27,561 nucleotides of DNA from 13-2-20CM-68-14 sp035640035 (GTDB taxonomy: Bacteria; Actinomycetota; Thermoleophilia; Gaiellales; Gaiellaceae): positions 1 to 27,561 of the forward strand of contig DASQWX010000129.1 of NCBI GenBank assembly GCA_035640035.1, read 5' to 3'. How positions within the stretch are numbered: position 1 is the first letter of the stretch; every line of letters starts with the position of its first letter. Both the position numbers and the translations under genes were made by a program. Of the stretch, positions 23,326-27,561 are shown piece after piece. The notes under the pieces were generated by a model. It was not told where the DNA came from. It saw nothing but the letters and a program-made list of their open reading frames with translations, and ran no database searches.

Positions 23326-24147
23326 TCACGCAAATACTCCTCTCTCGGCGTCTTCGTCCTCGTTCTCGTGCTCGAACTCACGGCCGGTCGCCGCGAAGAA
23401 CGCCTCCTCGAGCGTGTCTGACCCGTAGCGCTCCTTGAGCTCCTCCGCCGGCTCCAGGCAGAGCAGGCGGCCGCGATCGAGGATCCCGACGCGGTCCGCC
23501 AGGGCTTCCGCCTCGGCCAGATCGTGCGTGCACAGGAGGATCGTCGCGTCGTGCGACGCCCAGACCTCGCGGACGAACTCCTGCACCTCGAGCTTCGACC
23601 GCGGATCGAGGCCCGTGGTGGGCTCGTCGAGGAGAAGCAGCACCGGCGACGTCAGCAGGGCCCGCGCGAGCGCCACTTTCTGCTGCATTCCGCGTGAGAG
23701 GTGCTCCATCGCCTCGTGCCGGCGTCCCGTCGGGAAGCCGACGCGATCGAGGATCAGCGGGATTCGTTCACGCGTCTCCGCCGCCGTCATCCCGTAGAAC
23801 CGGGCGGCGTAGCTCAGGTTCTCGGCTGAGGACATCTTCTTGAAGAAGGACGCCTCGACCGAGACGCGGTTCACGAGCCGCTGCACTGCTCGCTGCTCCC
23901 GGAAGACGTCGTGCCCGAACACGTGCGCGCTGCCGCCGTCGTGGAGAAGCAACGTGGAGAGCAAGCGGACGAGCGTCGACTTCCCCGAGCCGTTCTGGCC
24001 GAGGATGGCGACGCACTCGCCCCGGTCGATCGCGAACGTGACGTCCTCGAGCGCGGGCACGCGGCGGCGGCGCCGGCGAAGGCCGGACCTGTCGGCGTCG
24101 CGGCGGAAGAACTCCTTGCGCAGGTTGTCGACTTCTACGGCGGTCAC
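23326..24147 (-). CDS. ABC exporter, ATP-binding subunit
   Basis: A 273-residue ATPase with Walker A GQNGSGKST (~residue 51), Q-loop region near RVSVEASFF, signature HLSRGMQQKVALARAL and Walker B VLLLLDEPTTGLD. The H-loop histidine is in LLCTHDLAEAEAL. The tail (EELKERYGSDTLEEAFFAATG) is the usual C-terminus of DrrA/CcmA-type ATPases. An Arg-rich insert (LRRRRRR) after residue 20 and a very acidic C-terminus (EFEHENEDEDAE) are unusual. The GTG start at 24147 has AGGAG 7 bp upstream. It forms an exporter with the permease downstream. Confidence 0.9.
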   Translation of the reverse strand: MTAVEVDNLRKEFFRRDADRSGLRRRRRRVPALEDVTFAIDRGECVAILGQNGSGKSTLVRLLSTLLLHDGGSAHVFGHDVFREQRAVQRLVNRVSVEASFFKKMSSAENLSYAARFYGMTAAETRERIPLILDRVGFPTGRRHEAMEHLSRGMQQKVALARALLTSPVLLLLDEPTTGLDPRSKLEVQEFVREVWASHDATILLCTHDLAEAEALADRVGILDRGRLLCLEPAEELKERYGSDTLEEAFFAATGREFEHENEDEDAERGVFA

Positions 24148-24247
24148 GTTGCTCTCCTACGAATCGGCGGGACACGGAAACAGCGCACCACCGGCGGTGG
24201 GCGGTGCGCGCGGGACGCGTTGTCAGCCGACGAGCAACATCGCGGCC

Positions 24248-24276
24248 ACCTTACCGGCGCGGCCCGGAGTCCACAA
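24248..24276 (-). promoter_or_regulatory. Putative promoter of the ABC exporter operon
   Basis: On the minus strand TTGTGG (24276-24271) and TAAGGT (24253-24248) are separated by exactly 17 bp. This would give a leader of about 90 nt before the GTG at 24147. That leader can fold a branched hairpin: GCGCACC/GGTGCGC at 24183-24209, enclosing CCACC/GGTGG. Confidence 0.45.
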
Positions 24277-24333
24277 GTCCCCTGGTCGAGGGACAGGCTG
24301 CGTCCCCACTCCGCCGACATCTCTCGAAGCCGC

Positions 24334-25137
24334 ATGACTTTCGACGAAACCTGGGACGCGCCTCGACGGCCGCGGCTGCCGGGCGTGTCGGTCCTCGCCG
24401 CCGTCGCCGGGACGCTCGCGCTGGCCGGTCTCGCCTATGCGCTCGTGCACGTCAGCCGCTCGCTGAGCGCGGAGCGGGCCGCTCGCCATGCGGAGGTCGC
24501 CCAGCTGGACCGGCGTTTGCGCGCGTTGGAGCTCCACAACGCAGCGCTCTCGTCGCGCGTCGGCAGCGCCGAGCGGACGCTCAAGCGCCGCGACGTCGGG
24601 ATCGCGCCTCTCGCGAAGCGCGTGCTCGAAAGCGTCTTCACCGTCGAGACTGACGCCGGGCTCGGCACGGGCTTCGTCGGCTGGCGGGACGCCGACGGCA
24701 CTTACGTCGTCACCGCCGACCACGTCGTCAAGAACGCGAGCACGGGCGTCACGCTGACCCGGTCGGGTCAGTCCTGGCAAGGTGACGTCAACGCCGAGGA
24801 TGCGGACAACGACCTCGCGGTGATCCGCCTGGCCGGTCATCCGGCCGGCGCGGAGCCTCTCTGGCAGCAGCCCGATCACGGCGTGCCGACGGTTGGAGAC
24901 GAGCTGCTGCTCGTCGGAAGCCCGTTCGGGCTCTCGGGCACGGTGACGACCGGAGTCGTCAGCCGCGTGACGCCGAAGCTCGTGCAGACAGACGCGGCGG
25001 CGAACCCGGGCAACTCCGGCGGCCCGGCCGTCGACAAGCAGGGTCACGTCGTCGGCGTCCTCGTCTCCGGCGGGGGCGAGAACATCAACTTCGCGATTCG
25101 CATCGAACGGCTCTGCGCCAAGCTCCGAGCCTGCTGA
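24334..25137 (+). CDS. Membrane-anchored trypsin-like serine protease (HtrA/DegP-type catalytic domain, no PDZ)
   Basis: A 267-residue protein. One membrane helix (residues ~17-38) is followed by a short coiled coil (~42-85) and then a chymotrypsin-fold domain. The catalytic triad is His130 (VTADHV), Asp160 (DNDLAVIRL) and Ser228 (NPGNSGGP). The spacing and GNSGGP signature match HtrA-type proteases, but no PDZ domain follows, so this is a short anchored form probably acting outside the membrane. No good Shine-Dalgarno precedes the ATG; this start retains the membrane anchor. The stop lies only 6 bp upstream of the putative second glnA promoter. Confidence 0.85.
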   Translation: MTFDETWDAPRRPRLPGVSVLAAVAGTLALAGLAYALVHVSRSLSAERAARHAEVAQLDRRLRALELHNAALSSRVGSAERTLKRRDVGIAPLAKRVLESVFTVETDAGLGTGFVGWRDADGTYVVTADHVVKNASTGVTLTRSGQSWQGDVNAEDADNDLAVIRLAGHPAGAEPLWQQPDHGVPTVGDELLLVGSPFGLSGTVTTGVVSRVTPKLVQTDAAANPGNSGGPAVDKQGHVVGVLVSGGGENINFAIRIERLCAKLRAC

Positions 25138-25143
25138 CCGGTC

Positions 25144-25172
25144 TGGACGCCGTCCGCCGGTTGCGCTAGGTT
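25144..25172 (+). promoter_or_regulatory. Putative promoter of the second glnA operon
   Basis: TGGACG (25144-25149) and TAGGTT (25167-25172) are separated by exactly 17 bp. Transcription would begin near 25179-25181, directly before the first leader hairpin, leaving a leader of about 93 nt. The terminator downstream leaves only 12 bp before the Shine-Dalgarno, so no separate promoter fits after it. Confidence 0.5.
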
Positions 25173-25180
25173 GGGCCTCA

Positions 25181-25222
25181 GGTGGTCGCCGGCGAAGGCG
25201 GCCGCCGAGGCAATGAGGCCTC
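25181..25222 (+). promoter_or_regulatory. Tandem-hairpin leader element upstream of the second glnA (candidate ANTAR-type antiterminator)
   Basis: Hairpin 1 (25181-25206) has a 10-bp stem GGTGGTCGCC/GGCGGCCGCC with two G/T wobbles and the 6-nt loop GGCGAA. Hairpin 2 (25207-25222) follows with no spacer: 5-bp stem GAGGC/GCCTC, 6-nt loop AATGAG. Hairpin 2 uses bases 25216-25222 that also belong to the terminator 5' arm, so the two are mutually exclusive. Paired hexaloop hairpins, the second overlapping a terminator, are the known RNA target of ANTAR proteins (A at loop position 1, G at 4). Loop 2 fits both positions; loop 1 has G at 4 but G at 1. Function is inferred. Confidence 0.55.
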
Positions 25223-25249
25223 AGGACTCTGGAGTCCTGGGCCTTTTTT
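25216..25249 (+). terminator. Intrinsic terminator in the leader of the second glnA
   Basis: A strong hairpin: AGGCC pairs with GGCCT and CAGGACT with AGTCCTG, giving 12 bp with a single bulged T at 25221 and loop CTGG. Six T follow (25244-25249), the first of which also closes the stem. Only 12 bp separate it from the Shine-Dalgarno, so it lies inside the glnA leader and should act as an attenuator. A role ending the protease transcript is not excluded. Confidence 0.85.
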
Positions 25250-25261
25250 GTTGGTCCGACG

Positions 25262-25268
25262 AAAGGAG
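25262..25268 (+). promoter_or_regulatory. Shine-Dalgarno deciding the GTG start of the second glnA
   Basis: AAAGGAG lies 4 bp before the GTG at 25273 (AGGC between). It fixes the start after the terminator and rules out the longer open frame from 25171, which would translate through the hairpin. Confidence 0.8.
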
Positions 25269-25272
25269 AGGC

Positions 25273-26715
<1,443 letters not shown>

Positions 26716-26721
26716 CGGCGG

Positions 26722-27213
26722 TTGATCGCGACCGCAGTCGAGATCCGCAACCTCCGGCCGGGCGACTGGCCGGAGGTTGCGCGCATTTACGCCGAGGGAA
26801 TCGCGGCCGGAGCCACGTTCGCGACCGAGCCACCTTCGTGGGAGGACTGGGACGCGGCGCACACGCTCCGAGCCGTGGCCGACGCGGAGGGCGAGGTCGT
26901 CGGCTGGGCCGCGCTCGAGCCGGTCTCGAGCCGGCACGTCTACCGCGGCGTTGCCCGAAGCGCGGTGTACGTCGCCGAGTCGGCGCGCGGCCAGGGAGTC
27001 GGCCGGGCGCTGATGGACGAGCTGATCGCCCGGTCGGAGCGCGCCGGGATCTGGACACTCGAGGCCGGGCTTTTTCCCGAGAACACCGCCAGCCTGGCGC
27101 TCCATCTGGCGGTCGGCTTCCGAATTGTCGGCGTCCGCGAGCGGCTCGGTCAGCGCGACCGGGTCTGGCGTGACGTCCTGCTGGTCGAACGACGAAGCGA
27201 GGTGGTGACATGA
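26722..27213 (+). CDS. GNAT N-acetyltransferase, phosphinothricin/methionine-sulfoximine (PAT/MnaT) type
   Basis: A 163-residue acetyltransferase. The PAT/MnaT pattern is clear: IYAEGIAAGATFATEPPSW, VVGWAALEPVSSRHVYRGVARSAVYV, the acetyl-CoA loop ARGQGVGRALMDELI, then GIWTLEAGLFPENTASLALHLAVGFRIVGVRERLG and WRDVLLVERRS. Relatives N-acetylate L-phosphinothricin, methionine sulfoximine or methionine sulfone, the first two being inhibitors of glutamine synthetase. The start is a TTG 6 bp after the glnA stop; no ATG or GTG exists in frame before the conserved region, so translation is probably weak or coupled. A 14-bp perfect inverted repeat lies within codons 9-20. It overlaps the PII gene as ATGA. 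Confidence 0.88.
   Translation: MIATAVEIRNLRPGDWPEVARIYAEGIAAGATFATEPPSWEDWDAAHTLRAVADAEGEVVGWAALEPVSSRHVYRGVARSAVYVAESARGQGVGRALMDELIARSERAGIWTLEAGLFPENTASLALHLAVGFRIVGVRERLGQRDRVWRDVLLVERRSEVVT
26746..26781 (+). repeat. Perfect 14-bp inverted repeat inside the acetyltransferase 5' coding region
   Basis: CGCAACCTCCGGCC (26746-26759) and GGCCGGAGGTTGCG (26768-26781) are exact reverse complements around the 8-nt loop GGGCGACT. The hairpin starts 24 nt after the TTG. It is not followed by a T-run, so it is more likely a translational or mRNA-stability element than a terminator. Confidence 0.75.
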
Positions 27214-27560
27214 CGAAGGTCGAAGCGGTCGTGATCCGAGAGCGCGTCGAGACGGTGATCGACGCGGTCGAGGAGGAGACCGGGCACGTCGGCGTGACCG
27301 TGGTCGAGGCAATCGGACACGGGCGACAGCGCGGCGTCACCCACGAGTACAGAGGCCGCGTCTTCGAGTCGCGGTTCCTGCCGAAGGCGCTGCTCACGTT
27401 CGTCGTCGAGGACGAGCTTACGTCCGCAGTCGTCGCGGCGATCGCCGACTCGGCCCGCTCGGGCAACGAGTCGGGCGACGGGCTGGTCTGGACGTCGCAG
27501 GTCGAGAACGTCACGCACAACCGAACCGGACTGACGCTCGAGGGGGTCGAGGCCCGATGA
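27210..27560 (+). CDS. glnB: Divergent PII-family nitrogen regulatory protein
   Basis: A 116-residue protein with the PII fold order: N-terminal KVEAVVIRERVETVIDAV, GHGRQRG (Gln of the 2-oxoglutarate site), T-loop THEYRGRVFESRF, FLPK (Lys58 equivalent), B-loop ARSGNESGDGL and C-terminal NRTG. Compared with E. coli GlnB the uridylylated/adenylylated Tyr51 is Phe52 here. The B-loop has one extra residue, Lys90 is Leu, and Arg101 is His; Arg103 is kept. Loss of Tyr51 removes the usual covalent switch, and the B-loop changes may alter ATP/ADP binding. GAGGTGG lies just upstream of the ATG, which overlaps the acetyltransferase stop as ATGA. PII trimers normally sense 2-oxoglutarate, ATP and ADP and bind GlnE, AmtB or other targets. 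Confidence 0.9.
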   Translation: MTKVEAVVIRERVETVIDAVEEETGHVGVTVVEAIGHGRQRGVTHEYRGRVFESRFLPKALLTFVVEDELTSAVVAAIADSARSGNESGDGLVWTSQVENVTHNRTGLTLEGVEAR

Positions 27561-27561
27561 G
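27557..27561 (+). other. Possible start of a further gene in the operon
   Basis: The PII stop is embedded in ATGA (27557-27560), the same overlap used between the acetyltransferase and PII genes. A downstream gene starting at 27557 is likely, but only five bases are visible and nothing can be said about its product. Confidence 0.3.

Noticed and set aside
25174..25249. Known glnA-type glutamine riboswitch in the second glnA leader
   Set aside because: I do not see the conserved bases I associate with the described glutamine aptamer; the structure here is two simple hairpins plus a terminator.
25216..25249. Terminator belonging only to the upstream protease gene
   Set aside because: Kept as an alternative but not preferred: only 12 bp separate it from the glnA Shine-Dalgarno, leaving no room for a glnA promoter after it, and the other glnA shows the same arrangement.
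25171..25272. N-terminal extension of the second glnA to a TTG at 25171
   Set aside because: The extension would be translated through the terminator hairpin, is not glutamine-synthetase-like, and a perfect Shine-Dalgarno precedes the GTG at 25273.

Overview
The window is a dense, high-GC, fully bacterial chromosomal stretch with no rRNA, tRNA, CRISPR array, phage gene or transposase that I can see. Gene content suggests a deep-branching actinobacterium, most likely of the Thermoleophilia/Gaiellales type. This rests on the short NAD-type Gnd, a PdtaS/PdtaR-like GAF kinase with an ANTAR regulator, an MprF-like lipid aminoacylation protein, GTG/TTG starts and leaderless-type promoters (TANNNT 6-8 nt before the start codon). 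The assignment comes from gene content and composition, not from a marker gene.

Layout. (1) Positions 1-6326: a pentose-phosphate island. A tightly overlapped minus-strand operon rpiB-tal-pgi-gnd-zwf (zwf cut by the window edge) is divergent from tkt across only 21 bp. (2) 6416-9915: a secreted beta-sandwich protein, a pair of palindromic repeats, and an ABC-F ATPase. (3) 9917-15588: a minus-strand envelope operon of anchored esterase, MprF-like DUF2156 protein, DMT-family membrane protein and tandem esterase, all with overlapping start and stop codons. (4) 15680-17990: a minus-strand two-component operon of histidine kinase, YCII-like protein and ANTAR response regulator. (5) 18016-20774: two small membrane proteins, a PRC-barrel-like protein and a beta-propeller lipoprotein. 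(6) 20926-24147: a type I glutamine synthetase (glnA) downstream of an ABC-2 exporter, all on the minus strand. (7) 24334-27560: an anchored trypsin-like protease, then a plus-strand nitrogen operon of a second glnA, a phosphinothricin-type N-acetyltransferase and a divergent PII protein, probably continuing past the window.

The most interesting signal is regulatory. Both glnA genes carry an intrinsic-terminator-like hairpin between a putative promoter and a strong Shine-Dalgarno site. In both, the 5' arm of that hairpin (GCCTCAGG...) can instead pair with an upstream GAGGC to make a 5-bp hairpin with a 6-nt loop. In the second glnA this forms a back-to-back double hairpin with two 6-nt loops, one of them AAUGAG (A1, G4). 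That is the architecture bound by ANTAR antitermination proteins, and an ANTAR regulator is encoded in the same window. In that same operon the modification tyrosines of glutamine synthetase (adenylylation site) and of PII (T-loop Tyr51) both appear replaced by Phe. I infer RNA-level antitermination of glutamine synthesis here, possibly in place of the covalent cascade. This is a hypothesis that comparative and reporter data could settle.
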